64,000 nt of DNA from BJGV01 sp964194745 (GCA_965248035.1 OZ252054.1:496001-560000); one strand, 5' to 3'; counted from the stretch's first letter, positions 8,856 to 18,818 are shown. Notes: generated by a model not told the origin, from the sequence alone. Numbers and translations: made by a program.

Positions 8856-11138
8856 ATGAAAATCAGGGGTCTTGCTGCGCTTATCTTTTTCTTCTCCTGC
8901 TCATACTTGTGGGCAGCAGAATCGTTCGTAGTTAAAGATATCCGAGTCGAAGGGATACAGCGGACCGATGCAGGAACAGTATTCAGTTATCTACCGGTAA
9001 AGGTTGGCGACACGCTAGATGATAAAAAGGCCGCAGATGCAATCAAGGCACTTTACTCTACTGGTTTTTTTAAAGATGTGCGACTGGAGTCCGAGAATGG
9101 TGTCCTAATAGTGGTAGTAGTAGAACGCCCCGCTATTGCAGAAATTACTGTTGTCGGTGTAAAGGAATTTGAACCAAAAAAGCTAAAAGATGGATTGAGG
9201 CGGGACGGTCTGGCCGTATCACGTATTTTTAATCGCTCAATGCTGGATAAAGCTGAACAGAGATTGAAGCAAAGTTATATTAGTAAAGGAAGATACGCGG
9301 TAAAAATTACGACTACGATCACACCGCTTGAGCGTAATCGTGTTGGTCTTAACTTTAATGTTGATGAGGGTGAAGTCGCAAAAATCCGTAAGATAAATAT
9401 CATCGGCAACAAGTCGTTTAGAGAGAGGGAATTGGTGGGTATATTCACTCTTAGAACTCCCGGTCTTTTGACTTGGTTTACTAAGGATGATCAATACTCA
9501 AAACAAAAACTATCTGCAGACCTGGAAAAATTGCGTTCCTATTATCTTGATCGTGGCTTCCTAGAATTCACTATTGACTCTACCCAAGTTTCCGTCACAC
9601 CTGACATGAAGGATATTTACATTACGACAAATATCATTGAGGGTTCCCAGTACGAAATTTCTGAGATCAAGTTAGCAGGCGAAATGCCAGTACCTGAAGA
9701 GGAGTTACGTGAACTCATCTTGATTGGGCCTGGCGATGTGTTCTCACGTAAGAAGCTGACTGAGTCAATAAAACTCATTACAGACCGATTGGGTGATGAT
9801 GGTTACGGGTTTGCCAATATAAATGCACAACCAAAACAGGATAAGGAGAAGCACCAAGTAGGTTTTACTTTTTATATTGATCCTGGCCGTAGGGTTTACG
9901 TAAGGCGTATTAGCATATCTGGTAATAGCCGCACTCGTGACGAAGTAATACGCCGGGAATTACGTCAACTCGAAGGTGCCTGGTATTCAACTACCAACAT
10001 AGAACTCTCTAAGAAACGCATAGACAAGCTGAATTATTTCTCTTCTGTCAATCTAGAAACACCAGCAGTTGCCGAAGCTACCGATAAAATTGACGTAAAA
10101 ATAGAGGTTGAAGAAAAATCCACCGGAACTTTAATGTTTGGACTGGGATTTTCTCAACAAGAAGGTCTGATATTAAGTGGGAATATTTCTCAGAATAATA
10201 TATTTGGCACGGGGAAATTTGTTTCCCTCAAAGCTAATACCGGTGCCGTTAGAAAATTATACTCTTTGTCGTATACCGATCCTTATTTTACTATTGATGG
10301 AATAGCTGCAGGAGTTGATATTTATCGACGCGACCTGGATACCAGTAACCTGGGTGGCGTAGCCGACATTGAAACTGTCACTACTGGTGCCCGTTTACGT
10401 TTCGGTTTCCCAATTAATGAAACAGACACTATCTTTTTTGGGATTGGAGGCGAACATAATAAGCAAGATTTATCTCCCTTTAGTCCGGCACGTAACCGTG
10501 CATTTGTGGCCGAATTTGGAAAGGAAACCATCAATGTTCCAGCAAATATAAGATGGCAGAGTGATGGCCGCGACAGTGCCATTTGGCCAACTGAGGGTAT
10601 TTTGCAGAGGGCATATGCCGAAGTAAGTGTACCGATAGGAGATCTCAAATACTACAAGTTAAACTATGAGGCCCAATATTATTATCCTATTACAGACTTT
10701 TTTACCTTTAAGCTAAATACAAAACTGGGATACGGTGATGGTTATACTGGACAAAATATGCCTTTCTTTAAAAACTTCTTTGCTGGTGGCAATCGCACTG
10801 TACGTGGCTACCGAGTCAGTTCGCTAGGACCACGTGATATTTCTTTCAGGGCGCTCGGTGGTAATAAACTTGTAGTAGGTAGTGCGGAAATACTATTCCC
10901 ATTACCTGGCCTAAAAAATGATAGGTCCGTGCGGCTAAGCGGGTTTTTTGATGCTGGTACGGTATATGGTCCCGGTGGACTCTTTCCGAGTGTTGAGGGT
11001 ATGCGTTATTCAGCTGGGATCTCTGTTAGCTGGATTTCCCCGATGGGGCCTCTTAAAGTGAGTATAGCAATGCCACTCAATGACGACAAAAATGACAGAT
11101 TGCAACCATTTCAATTTCAATTTGGACAGCAGTTCTAA
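8856..11138 (+). CDS. bamA: outer membrane protein assembly factor BamA
   Basis: Essential Omp85 insertase for outer-membrane beta-barrels. 760 residues: Sec signal peptide with cleavage after WAA near residue 22, five POTRA domains to about 425, then the 16-strand barrel. The barrel contains the loop-6 motif VRGYR near 650 and ends FQFQFGQQF with the C-terminal Phe. The start lies just after the rseP stop, implying coupling. Its presence shows the cell still builds an outer membrane, which matters because the lipid A genes normally found next are absent. Confidence 0.97.
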   Translation: MKIRGLAALIFFFSCSYLWAAESFVVKDIRVEGIQRTDAGTVFSYLPVKVGDTLDDKKAADAIKALYSTGFFKDVRLESENGVLIVVVVERPAIAEITVVGVKEFEPKKLKDGLRRDGLAVSRIFNRSMLDKAEQRLKQSYISKGRYAVKITTTITPLERNRVGLNFNVDEGEVAKIRKINIIGNKSFRERELVGIFTLRTPGLLTWFTKDDQYSKQKLSADLEKLRSYYLDRGFLEFTIDSTQVSVTPDMKDIYITTNIIEGSQYEISEIKLAGEMPVPEEELRELILIGPGDVFSRKKLTESIKLITDRLGDDGYGFANINAQPKQDKEKHQVGFTFYIDPGRRVYVRRISISGNSRTRDEVIRRELRQLEGAWYSTTNIELSKKRIDKLNYFSSVNLETPAVAEATDKIDVKIEVEEKSTGTLMFGLGFSQQEGLILSGNISQNNIFGTGKFVSLKANTGAVRKLYSLSYTDPYFTIDGIAAGVDIYRRDLDTSNLGGVADIETVTTGARLRFGFPINETDTIFFGIGGEHNKQDLSPFSPARNRAFVAEFGKETINVPANIRWQSDGRDSAIWPTEGILQRAYAEVSVPIGDLKYYKLNYEAQYYYPITDFFTFKLNTKLGYGDGYTGQNMPFFKNFFAGGNRTVRGYRVSSLGPRDISFRALGGNKLVVGSAEILFPLPGLKNDRSVRLSGFFDAGTVYGPGGLFPSVEGMRYSAGISVSWISPMGPLKVSIAMPLNDDKNDRLQPFQFQFGQQF

Positions 11139-11443
11139 ATTTAGGGTGATGATCGGAAGGAACAAATGGGAAAAAAGATTTAATCATCTATAAATCGGAT
11201 TGATCATAAAAAAGCCTGGTCTTGCGTATTTCAGCCATATGTACCAGTGCGCTCAAGCAGATGCTAAACAGAAGAACGCCAGAAATATCGTTCGAACTAT
11301 CGTAAAATGAAAGAATTACAAACTGATACTGCGCGGCAAAACTTATCTTACCCAGTTTACGAATGAATCTACTGACAAAACATTGGCTGCTAAATGGGGG
11401 CCTTCAACAGAGGTAATATTTGGGGCCTAAAGGGAGAAAAAAC
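11139..11443 (+). pseudogene. bamA-fabZ gap with possible skp remnant; lpxD absent
   Basis: In many betaproteobacteria skp and lpxD lie here, about 1.5 kb of coding DNA. Only about 300 nt remain, with no intact ORF. In shifting frames the strand reads EERQKYRSNYRKMKELQTD (near 11277-11334), then KLILPS, VY, and TNESTDKTLAAKW (near 11340-11400). This resembles the end of Skp (LILQxxVY...IDITDKVLxAL) after several frameshifts. The match is by eye and weak; no lpxD trace was seen. Confidence 0.3.
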
Positions 11444-11887
11444 GTGTGCACTATGGATATCCATGAAATCTTGAAATACCTTCCCCATCGCTACCCTTTC
11501 CTACTAGTGGATCGGGTACTTTCTTGCGAATCTGGTAAAGAAATTGTTGCACTTAAAAATGTGACCATTAATGAGCCTTTCTTTTCTGGTCATTTTCCCC
11601 ATCATCCGATTATGCCTGGTGTATTAATTATTGAAGCACTGGCACAAGCCGCAGCGCTTTTAACACTTAAAACAGCAGATTTAAAAGTCGACAACGACTC
11701 CGTTTATTATTTTGTTGGTATAGATGAAGCTCGCTTCAAAAAGCCAGTGTATGCGGGTGACCAGCTGACGCTGAAAGTGGCGATTGCAAGACAATTAAAA
11801 GGAGTCTGGAAGTATTCTGCTCGAGCAGAAGTAGATGGTCAGCTTGTTACCGAAGCTAAGTTGATGTGCACAATGCGAGGGATATAA
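11444..11887 (+). CDS. fabZ: 3-hydroxyacyl-[ACP] dehydratase FabZ
   Basis: Dehydrates beta-hydroxyacyl-ACP to trans-2-enoyl-ACP in fatty acid elongation; hot-dog fold. From GTG 11444 it is 147 residues, the family's normal size, and AGGGAG lies about 8 nt before that GTG. ATG 11453 (MDIHEILKYLPHRYPFLLVD) is also possible. The catalytic His is in FFSGHFPHHPIMPG and the catalytic Glu in VLIIEALAQAA. Normally lies between lpxD and lpxA; here both neighbours are missing but fabZ is intact, as expected because phospholipid synthesis also needs it. Confidence 0.96.
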   Translation: MCTMDIHEILKYLPHRYPFLLVDRVLSCESGKEIVALKNVTINEPFFSGHFPHHPIMPGVLIIEALAQAAALLTLKTADLKVDNDSVYYFVGIDEARFKKPVYAGDQLTLKVAIARQLKGVWKYSARAEVDGQLVTEAKLMCTMRGI

Positions 11888-12211
11888 AAGCCCCCTTATA
11901 CAAACTATCTACTTACTATTACCCTTAGCTTAATGCTGTAGCCAGATAGAAACTTATAAACTAGGGAAGCAGAGCGCCTAGGGCTCTCTTACTTCTGGGA
12001 ACTTTTAGTGGTGTCACTTGTAGAAACCCTTGCTGATTATAATAAAATGGCTTCTTATGAATCCAAGAATAAGAATTTACAATATATCATTATGGATCGA
12101 CATCTCTATAGTTGAAATCTTCGACTACTTACTTAAGAATTCATTTGCACTCAGAAACCATTCACCCCATACTTAGTTTGCTTCTTAGCGAACGAGAACG
12201 GAAATCAAAAA
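11888..12211. other. fabZ-rnhB gap where lpxA and lpxB are expected
   Basis: 324 nt of AT-rich DNA with no ORF that resembles LpxA (hexapeptide repeats) or LpxB. A short hairpin AGAGC-GCCTAGG-GCTCT near 11971-11987 could end fabZ transcripts, and TATAAT at 12038-12043 might serve rnhB. In related genomes lpxA and lpxB occupy about 2 kb here. Confidence 0.5.
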
Positions 12212-12802
12212 ATGTCAGATTCACGGTTCAACCTTATCTGTGGTGTAGACGAAGCTGGCAGAGGACCTTTGGCGGGGCCGGTATTTGCCGCTTGTGTTGT
12301 GCTCAACCCAGCACACAAAATTGAAGGACTATCAGACTCAAAAAAACTTAGTGTAAAAAAACGAAATGTACTAACACATATCATCAAAACAAATTCTATG
12401 GCTTGGGCGATTGCTTCCGCATCAGTAGAAGAGATTGATCAGTTGAATATTCTTCAAGCAAGTTTGCTAGCGATGAAGCGAGCAGTTGAAAGCCTGCCCT
12501 TTACACCCGATAAGGTACTAGTAGATGGGAGTCATAGCCCCCGTTTAGACCTTACTGTACATGCTATTGTCAAGGGTGATAGCTTAGTACCAGAGATTTC
12601 TGCTGCTTCTATCCTGGCCAAAACAGCACGTGATGCTGAAATGTGGGCATTACACAAAAGTTTCCCAAATTATGGCTTTGACCAACATAAGGGTTACCCA
12701 ACGAAAAAGCATATAGTAGCATTACAGGTGCATGGGATATCGGCAGTACATCGACGTAGCTTCTCACCCGTACGAAAGTTGATATTGCATCGTTGTACTT
12801 GA
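12212..12802 (+). CDS. rnhB: ribonuclease HII
   Basis: Endonuclease that removes ribonucleotides from DNA and RNA from RNA-DNA hybrids. 196 residues. The acidic active site is in CGVDEAGRGPLAGPV (Asp-Glu pair near 11-12); other conserved pieces are GLSDSKKLS, VDGSHSPR, the third catalytic Asp in VKGDSLVPEISAASILAKT, and HKGYPTKKH near the end. Its place after fabZ repeats the proteobacterial lpx cluster minus the lpx genes. Confidence 0.96.
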   Translation: MSDSRFNLICGVDEAGRGPLAGPVFAACVVLNPAHKIEGLSDSKKLSVKKRNVLTHIIKTNSMAWAIASASVEEIDQLNILQASLLAMKRAVESLPFTPDKVLVDGSHSPRLDLTVHAIVKGDSLVPEISAASILAKTARDAEMWALHKSFPNYGFDQHKGYPTKKHIVALQVHGISAVHRRSFSPVRKLILHRCT

Positions 12803-13249
12803 AGAACAGTGGCTTTCCCTTCTGACTTTATTCATATTTCATTTTTCATACCTTACTTCTCTCAAAAAAAGAGTTGATAAAATTTTCACTATTTTGATAT
12901 TTACTGAGTGTCACTAATTGGTTATATGCGCGTTTCTCTCATGTATGCATTGTACCCCACGGTTGCCCAGACTCGGACCAGTTCAGAAGCTGTATTTCTA
13001 GAACAAAATATTCTGTCTACTTCTCCAGTGAACACGGATTTCAACTGTACTAGCAAAATTTTATTACTATTATTGTGACATCATAAGCCCCTTTGTTTCA
13101 TTTTAAGAACACTAATATAATAATGAGCGTTATAAGATAGAAAAAATATAGCGAATCAAGCAATGTAAGCGGATATTCTTAAACCAACGAGACGACTAAT
13201 CTCAAGTGTGTGCTATATTTAGCTAACCTAAACTGCAGATTGGAATAGT
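12803..13249. other. gene-free region
   Basis: 447 nt. A 51-codon frame from ATG 12926 has no ribosome-binding site and no features, so it is not called. A weak promoter, TTGTTT (13095-13100) and TATAAT (13118-13123) 17 nt apart, may drive the slyD-like gene. Confidence 0.4.
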
Positions 13250-13729
13250 ATGCGTATCGAAAAAAATACGGTCGTATCGATTAATTATGAATTATCAGAT
13301 TCGATTGGCAACATTATGGAGAAAACAAATTCTCCAATCAGCTATTTGCATGGTGGTTTCGACGACATTTTTCCTATAGTCGAAGAAGCACTACAAAATA
13401 TGGAAATAGGTAACACATGCTGCGTGCTCATGGAGCCAGAAAATCATTTTGGTGAATACCATAGCGAATTAGTGCGGGTAGAACTTCGTGATGCATTTCC
13501 CGAGAACCTAAAAATCGGGATGCAATTAGAAGATGGTGAAAGAGATTCCAAAAATATGTTGATCTATACTGTCACTGATATTGCTGATGATAAGGTGGTG
13601 GTTGATGGCAATCATCCGCTTGCTGGCATGACCCTTCGATTTGACTGTACAGTTACCGGAGTACGGTCCGCTACTACGGAAGAACTTTCTGATGGTAATG
13701 TCCATGAACCCCAAAGCAATGAGAGTTAA
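13250..13729 (+). CDS. slyD: FKBP-type peptidyl-prolyl isomerase, SlyD-like
   Basis: Folding helper and prolyl isomerase with an inserted-in-flap chaperone domain. 159 residues: N-terminal FKBP half (VSINYELSDSIGNIMEKTN, then SYLHGG, typical of SlyD), IF domain near 70-120, and the return FKBP strand with VDGNHPLAGMTLRFD (NHPLAG is diagnostic). The C-terminus lacks the His-rich nickel tail of E. coli SlyD, so nickel delivery is not implied. Stand-alone gene convergent with mutS. Confidence 0.9.
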   Translation: MRIEKNTVVSINYELSDSIGNIMEKTNSPISYLHGGFDDIFPIVEEALQNMEIGNTCCVLMEPENHFGEYHSELVRVELRDAFPENLKIGMQLEDGERDSKNMLIYTVTDIADDKVVVDGNHPLAGMTLRFDCTVTGVRSATTEELSDGNVHEPQSNES

Positions 13730-13795
13730 TTTTTACTGACTCACAAATCTACAAGAAAGAATTAAAAATTGTGAGCGTTACCCCCTTACTAAAAC

Positions 13796-16369
13796 TTACC
13801 CTTTATCAGCCGCCTTTTTTAGCATGTAAAGCTTTTCCAGCGCGTCTTTCGGGCTTATTTCATCCGGCATGATATCATACAATAACGCGAGGGCTGGGTG
13901 TTCCTTGGTATCTTGTTCCCCAATTAAATCAAAAGTTGCTGCTGAAAACAAATCCCGTTTCGAACTTTCTTCTACGCTTTCCATCTTAAGTCTCCCCAGA
14001 TATTCTTTGGCCATCTGAATGGCTAATTCTGGTACACCAGCCAGCGCTGCCACTTTAAGACCATAGCTCTGACTGGCAGGCCCCTCATTAACAGCATGCA
14101 TAAAAATAATACGTTGTTTGTGTTCAATTGCATCAAAATGCACGTTGGCGACTTGGCTGAACTTCTCTACAAGTCTCGTCAGTTCAAAATAATGCGTAGC
14201 GAAAAGCGTATAGCTCCGATTTTTATCTAGCAAGTGCTGTGCAATTGCAAAAGCCAACGCTAGCCCATCAAGAGTTGAGGTGCCCCGTCCAACTTCATCC
14301 ACTAGTACTAGGCTTTGCGCGGTAGCATTGTGCAGAATGTTTGCGGTTTCAGTCATTTCTACCATGAAGGTGGAACGTCCACTCGCAAGATCATCTGATG
14401 CACCTATTCGTGTAAAAATCTGGTCAAGTGGGCCAATACATGAACTCTTGGCAGGAACAAAACTGCCACAATGCGCAAGCAATGCGATCAGTGCAACTTG
14501 TCGCATATAAGTCGATTTCCCACCCATATTAGGACCTGTAATGACAAGCATTTGTCGACTATCGCCGAGTTTCACGTTGTTTGTAATAAAATTACCTACT
14601 TGATTTTCCACTACCGGATGGCGACTCTCCTCAATTTTAATCATAGCTTCACTAGTGAACGCTGGAGCAGTGTAATTAAGTGTTAGCGCACGTTCTGCAA
14701 AAGTTGCAAGTACATCTAGTTCAGCAACGCTTAGTGCAACCTGCTGCAAATGGCCAACGTATGAAATAAGAGTATCTAGTAATGCACCGTATAACAATCT
14801 CTCACGTGCCAAAGAACGTTCCTTTGCTGATAGCGCCCTGTCTTCGAAAGCTTTCAGCTCTGGAGTGATATAACGCTCTGCATTTTTTAAAGTCTGCCGT
14901 CTGCAATAATCATCGGGAATTTTCTCGCTATGTGCATGAGTTACTTCGATATAAAAACCGTGTATCCGATTGTATTCAACCTTCAGATTTGGAATACCGG
15001 TTCGGTTTTTTTCTCTTAATTCCAATTGCAATAGAAACTCTCCGCAGTTATTTTGTATAGCACGTAACTCATCTAGCTCGACGTCGTAGCCATCTGCAAT
15101 TACATTACCTTCGCGCAACATTGTATTGGGCTCATCACGCAAGGCATCCTCCAGCAAGCTAAGGAGAACAACGTCTGGATCCATGACTTGCACCAACATG
15201 GCAATATGTTCACTAGCGCATCCGACAAGCGAAGAAATGATTTCAGGCAATCTCTTTAGGCTATCACGCAAACCCGATAAGTCCCGCGGACGGGCAGATT
15301 TAAAAGCAATACGGGTGGTGATGCGTTCTATGTCAACAATGCGCTTTAAGTAATCTCTTACTACAAGATATGGACCCGACCCAGTCTCACCTATTAATGT
15401 AGACACGTCATCAAGTCGATGTTGGATCGTAATTGGATTACGCAACGGATGATGTAACCAATGCCGCAATAGGCGACTACCCATGTTGGTGGAACAAGTA
15501 TCTAGCAACGATAGTAACGTGGGTGATTTCTCACCACGTATAGTTTCTGATATTTCAAGGTTGCGGCGGGTAGTAGCATCCATTCGCACATAGGCGCCGT
15601 CCCTTTCCACTTGTAGTTCCCTGAGATGAACAATGCTTGTACCCTGTGTAAGACGAACATACTCCAGCAATGCACCTGCTGCACCCAATGATTGACATAG
15701 CCCGTCGCAACCAAAACCAGAAAGATCTCGAGTCTCAAATAGCTCGCTAAGATTTCGAATAGCCGCATCGGTATCAAACTGCCACGAAGGCAGTCGTTTC
15801 AGAGCACCTACTCTATTAAACAAAACTGGGATATCCAGTGATTCTGGCAAAAGAATTTCAGCGGGCCTCAGGCGTTCCAGCTCACTTGTCAAATTATGCG
15901 GTAATGTCTCCATCACACGAAAATTCCCAGCTGCTAGATTTAGCCACGCCAACCCTAACGTGCCCTCGTGTAGATTTAAAGCAAGCAATACACAATCGCG
16001 CTTTTCCTCCAGTAATGCCGTGTCAGTCAGTGTTCCCGGAGTAATAATACGTGTGACTTGGCGCTCTACTAGTCCTTTTGCAATATCAGGATCACCAATC
16101 TGCTCACAGATTGCCACTGATAAGCCCAGCCTGATGAGTCTCACTAGATACTGCTCGGAAGCATGATAAGGAACACCTGCCATCTTTACCGGCACCCCAG
16201 CTGAAATACCACGCCGGGCTAGAGTGATATCAAGCAACTTCGCAGCCTTTTCTGCATCGTCAAAGAATAATTCGTAGAAATCCCCCATTCGATAAAACAT
16301 CAACATATCAGGATGCTGCGCTTTGAGACGCAGATATTGCTGCATCATTGGAGTATGCTTATTAACCAT
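13796..16369 (-). CDS. mutS: DNA mismatch repair protein MutS
   Basis: Mismatch-recognition ATPase. 857 residues, full length. The N-terminal mismatch-binding domain carries the Phe-x-Glu motif in FYRMGDFYELFFDDA near residues 25-39. The ATPase has Walker A GPNMGGKSTYMRQ, Walker B LVLVDEVGRGTSTLDG and ATHYFELT. Intact mutS argues that pseudogene formation in this window is not explained by loss of mismatch repair at this locus. Convergent with the slyD-like gene. Confidence 0.98.
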   Translation of the reverse strand: MVNKHTPMMQQYLRLKAQHPDMLMFYRMGDFYELFFDDAEKAAKLLDITLARRGISAGVPVKMAGVPYHASEQYLVRLIRLGLSVAICEQIGDPDIAKGLVERQVTRIITPGTLTDTALLEEKRDCVLLALNLHEGTLGLAWLNLAAGNFRVMETLPHNLTSELERLRPAEILLPESLDIPVLFNRVGALKRLPSWQFDTDAAIRNLSELFETRDLSGFGCDGLCQSLGAAGALLEYVRLTQGTSIVHLRELQVERDGAYVRMDATTRRNLEISETIRGEKSPTLLSLLDTCSTNMGSRLLRHWLHHPLRNPITIQHRLDDVSTLIGETGSGPYLVVRDYLKRIVDIERITTRIAFKSARPRDLSGLRDSLKRLPEIISSLVGCASEHIAMLVQVMDPDVVLLSLLEDALRDEPNTMLREGNVIADGYDVELDELRAIQNNCGEFLLQLELREKNRTGIPNLKVEYNRIHGFYIEVTHAHSEKIPDDYCRRQTLKNAERYITPELKAFEDRALSAKERSLARERLLYGALLDTLISYVGHLQQVALSVAELDVLATFAERALTLNYTAPAFTSEAMIKIEESRHPVVENQVGNFITNNVKLGDSRQMLVITGPNMGGKSTYMRQVALIALLAHCGSFVPAKSSCIGPLDQIFTRIGASDDLASGRSTFMVEMTETANILHNATAQSLVLVDEVGRGTSTLDGLALAFAIAQHLLDKNRSYTLFATHYFELTRLVEKFSQVANVHFDAIEHKQRIIFMHAVNEGPASQSYGLKVAALAGVPELAIQMAKEYLGRLKMESVEESSKRDLFSAATFDLIGEQDTKEHPALALLYDIMPDEISPKDALEKLYMLKKAADKG

Positions 16370-16444
16370 TATTTAAAGTAATATTAAAGAAACACCACTG
16401 TGCCCATAATTACACCATCTCGGTTCCACAGTATTGTTTGAACT

Positions 16445-17251
16445 TCAGACCATTAATTCCTTTGTTAAATGAGGAGTAATCACCTGCAAAAGTTGCCCGA
16501 ATATTTTCGGATTTCCAGCGACAATGTGTCCACTCTGCATATAGGTATCATTGCCTTCCAAGTCCCCCACAAGCCCCCCTGCTTCTGTGATAAGTAGACA
16601 GCCAGCCGCAATATCCCACGGCGATAACTTCAGCTCCCAAAAACCATCATAGCGCCCGGCAGCAACATAAGCTAAATCCAAGGCGGCAGAGCCAGGGCGG
16701 CGAATGCCGGCAACCTTGGGCATAATATCTTTGAAAATAGCAAGGTATGCATTCATATGCGAAAACTCACGAAAAGGAAAACCAGTGCCTATAAGACAAT
16801 CAGAAAGTTGATCACGTTTGCTTACACGCAAACGGTGGTCGTTAAGATAAGCTCCACGTCCGCGACTAGCAGTAAATAACTCATTTCCAGAGGGGTCATA
16901 CACTACTGCCTGAGTTAACACACCTCTGTGCTTTAATGCAATAGAAACTGCATACTGGGGAAAGCCATGGAGAAAATTGGTAGTACCATCGAGTGGGTCG
17001 ATAATCCATTGGTATTCAGACTTGCTTGGGTCGCCTCGAGCACCACTTTCTTCTGCTAGAATGGAGTGGTTGGGATATGCTTCTAGAAGAACATTAATAA
17101 TAGCGTCTTCTGCTGTGTTGTCCACCTCACTAACGAAATCACTATGTGCTTTGCGTGAAACGTGCAATAAATCAAGATTCTGCGTAGCACGGTTGATTAT
17201 ACCGCCAGCACGACGTGCAGCCTTTACTGCAATGTTAAGCATGGGATGCAT
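16445..17251 (-). CDS. suhB: inositol monophosphatase family protein SuhB
   Basis: Mg-dependent sugar phosphate phosphatase; in E. coli SuhB also joins the rRNA antitermination complex. 268 residues. Metal-site motifs: DFVSEVDN, ILAEESG, WIIDPLDGTTNFLHGFP near 82-98, and SPWDIAAGCLLITEAGG near 208-224. Divergent from trmJ with about 50 nt between, an arrangement common in proteobacteria. Confidence 0.94.
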   Translation of the reverse strand: MHPMLNIAVKAARRAGGIINRATQNLDLLHVSRKAHSDFVSEVDNTAEDAIINVLLEAYPNHSILAEESGARGDPSKSEYQWIIDPLDGTTNFLHGFPQYAVSIALKHRGVLTQAVVYDPSGNELFTASRGRGAYLNDHRLRVSKRDQLSDCLIGTGFPFREFSHMNAYLAIFKDIMPKVAGIRRPGSAALDLAYVAAGRYDGFWELKLSPWDIAAGCLLITEAGGLVGDLEGNDTYMQSGHIVAGNPKIFGQLLQVITPHLTKELMV

Positions 17252-17299
17252 ATTAGTCCTGAAATGAGTTTGAGTAATTCATGAAGATGGCATTCTAAT

Positions 17300-18025
17300 A
17301 TGAATCCCCCATGCCCGCTTGATAACATCCGTGTAGTGTTGAGCCATCCCAGCAATCCCGGTAATATAGGCGCAGCGGCACGGGCTATGAAAACAATGGG
17401 TTTGGAGTCACTCTATCTAGTGAATCCAAGATCGTTTCCTGACAGGGAAGCAGAGACACGAGCCGCTGGAGCCTGGGATGTACTGAACAATACTAGGGTC
17501 TGCGCAAGTCTTGATGAAGCTTTAAACGGTACCGTTCTCGCAGCTGCGATCACAGCCCGTCGGCGCGATCTTTCACATGATATATTTGATCCGCATCAGG
17601 GTGCGCGAAAGTTGCTCAATCAAGCTAAGCAGCTCCCAGTAGCGTTGGTTTTTGGAACGGAAATGTCAGGTCTCGCCTCGACGGAAGTAAGTAGGTGTCA
17701 AATTGTTGTACATATTCCCGCCAATCCGGCTTACTCCTCCCTCAATCTTGCCAGCGCAGTGCAGGTAATGACGTACGAATTACGCATGGCGCTTTCGCAA
17801 GTTGCGTCTCTTCCACAATCATTAAGTGTGCCAGCTAGTTTTGAGGAAATTGAATTGTTTTACTGTCATTTCGAGCAAACTATGATCAGCTGTGGCTTCC
17901 TTGATCCCAAGAACCCAAAACGATTAATGCAGCGCATACGCCGCTTGTTCTCTCGAGCAAGATTAGAAAAGGAGGAAGTAAACATATTACGTGGAATTCT
18001 TAACTCTTTTGAAAAGCACACATAA
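17300..18025 (+). CDS. trmJ: tRNA (cytidine/uridine-2'-O-)-methyltransferase TrmJ
   Basis: SPOUT-class SAM-dependent enzyme that methylates ribose at tRNA position 32. 241 residues. Knot motifs: VVLSHPSNPGNIGAAARAMK near 12-31, ALVFGTEMSGLASTEVSRC, and IPANPAYSSLNLASAVQVM. The C-terminal extension (ELFYCHFEQTMI...) is typical of TrmJ rather than TrmL. In many betaproteobacteria cysE or isc genes follow; here about 250 nt of non-coding DNA follows. Confidence 0.93.
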   Translation: MNPPCPLDNIRVVLSHPSNPGNIGAAARAMKTMGLESLYLVNPRSFPDREAETRAAGAWDVLNNTRVCASLDEALNGTVLAAAITARRRDLSHDIFDPHQGARKLLNQAKQLPVALVFGTEMSGLASTEVSRCQIVVHIPANPAYSSLNLASAVQVMTYELRMALSQVASLPQSLSVPASFEEIELFYCHFEQTMISCGFLDPKNPKRLMQRIRRLFSRARLEKEEVNILRGILNSFEKHT

Positions 18026-18271
18026 GAAGGGAAAGATGCTATAGAAACACTAAAAATTTGCCCGCATGATGCTAATAAAAAGGCTGAAAACTACCACAAG
18101 CAAATCTAATACATGTTTTTAAACAAAATATCTGACTAAATAAGCTAGGCTTCAAATTTTTGGTGATCCTTGACAGGAATTATCATTCTTAAAGCGCTAG
18201 ACAACATAGTCAAAGAGTTAAGACGCATGAGTTCTGTGACGATTTAAGAACTAGAATATTCTATTCGCTGC

Positions 18272-18406
18272 CTATAGCCAGACCATTGCCGGAATAATGG
18301 TCACTACTAATACATATACCAACCACTCTAGGTTATTTCTGGCTAACACGCCAACATAGTGCAGGATGATGATGACTGAGATAAGTGCATACACAAAGAA
18401 CCACAT
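18272..18406 (-). CDS. 44-residue single- or two-pass membrane protein
   Basis: Small ORF with a strong Shine-Dalgarno (GGGAGG about 9 nt before ATG). The product starts MWFFVYALISVIIILHYVG and has two hydrophobic stretches (about 2-21 and 28-43) separated by LARNNLEW, so it is either a hairpin of two short helices or one long helix. No family recognised. Hydrophobic pattern, ribosome-binding site and clean stop support a real gene; function unknown. Could be one of the small stress or assembly membrane proteins. Confidence 0.55.
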   Translation of the reverse strand: MWFFVYALISVIIILHYVGVLARNNLEWLVYVLVVTIIPAMVWL

Positions 18407-18818
18407 CTTTAGCCTCCCTTTTAAATCAATTTAGATTTTTCCTATAGCGTAAGCATGCTCAGAATTCTTATAGATTTTCAGCAATTATATTTATGATAGC
18501 TGAAACTCTACCAGTAAGAAAGATACTGTTCTTACTAACAAAATGAAGGCTAATTTGCACTAATGGTTATAAATCCTGTCCGCAGCAGTCCAAATCTATA
18601 CTGCTCAGCTAACCTAATTTGCTTTATTATTAACAAGGAACCCATTAAAGTCTAACATGCATTCAGCTACGCTTATTGCGGGTATTTCCACTGGACTCGC
18701 TTGAATGCCTAATATGTTCAGATAACTTGCACATTTACGCGTAGAATAACCGGGGGAGGGAAAGAATAAACTTCTTTCGATTCTCTCGTCAAAAAATATA
18801 TGATAAAGGGGTAACAAA

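Noticed and set aside
12926..13081. 51-codon frame in the rnhB-slyD gap
   Set aside because: No ribosome-binding site and no recognisable pattern.
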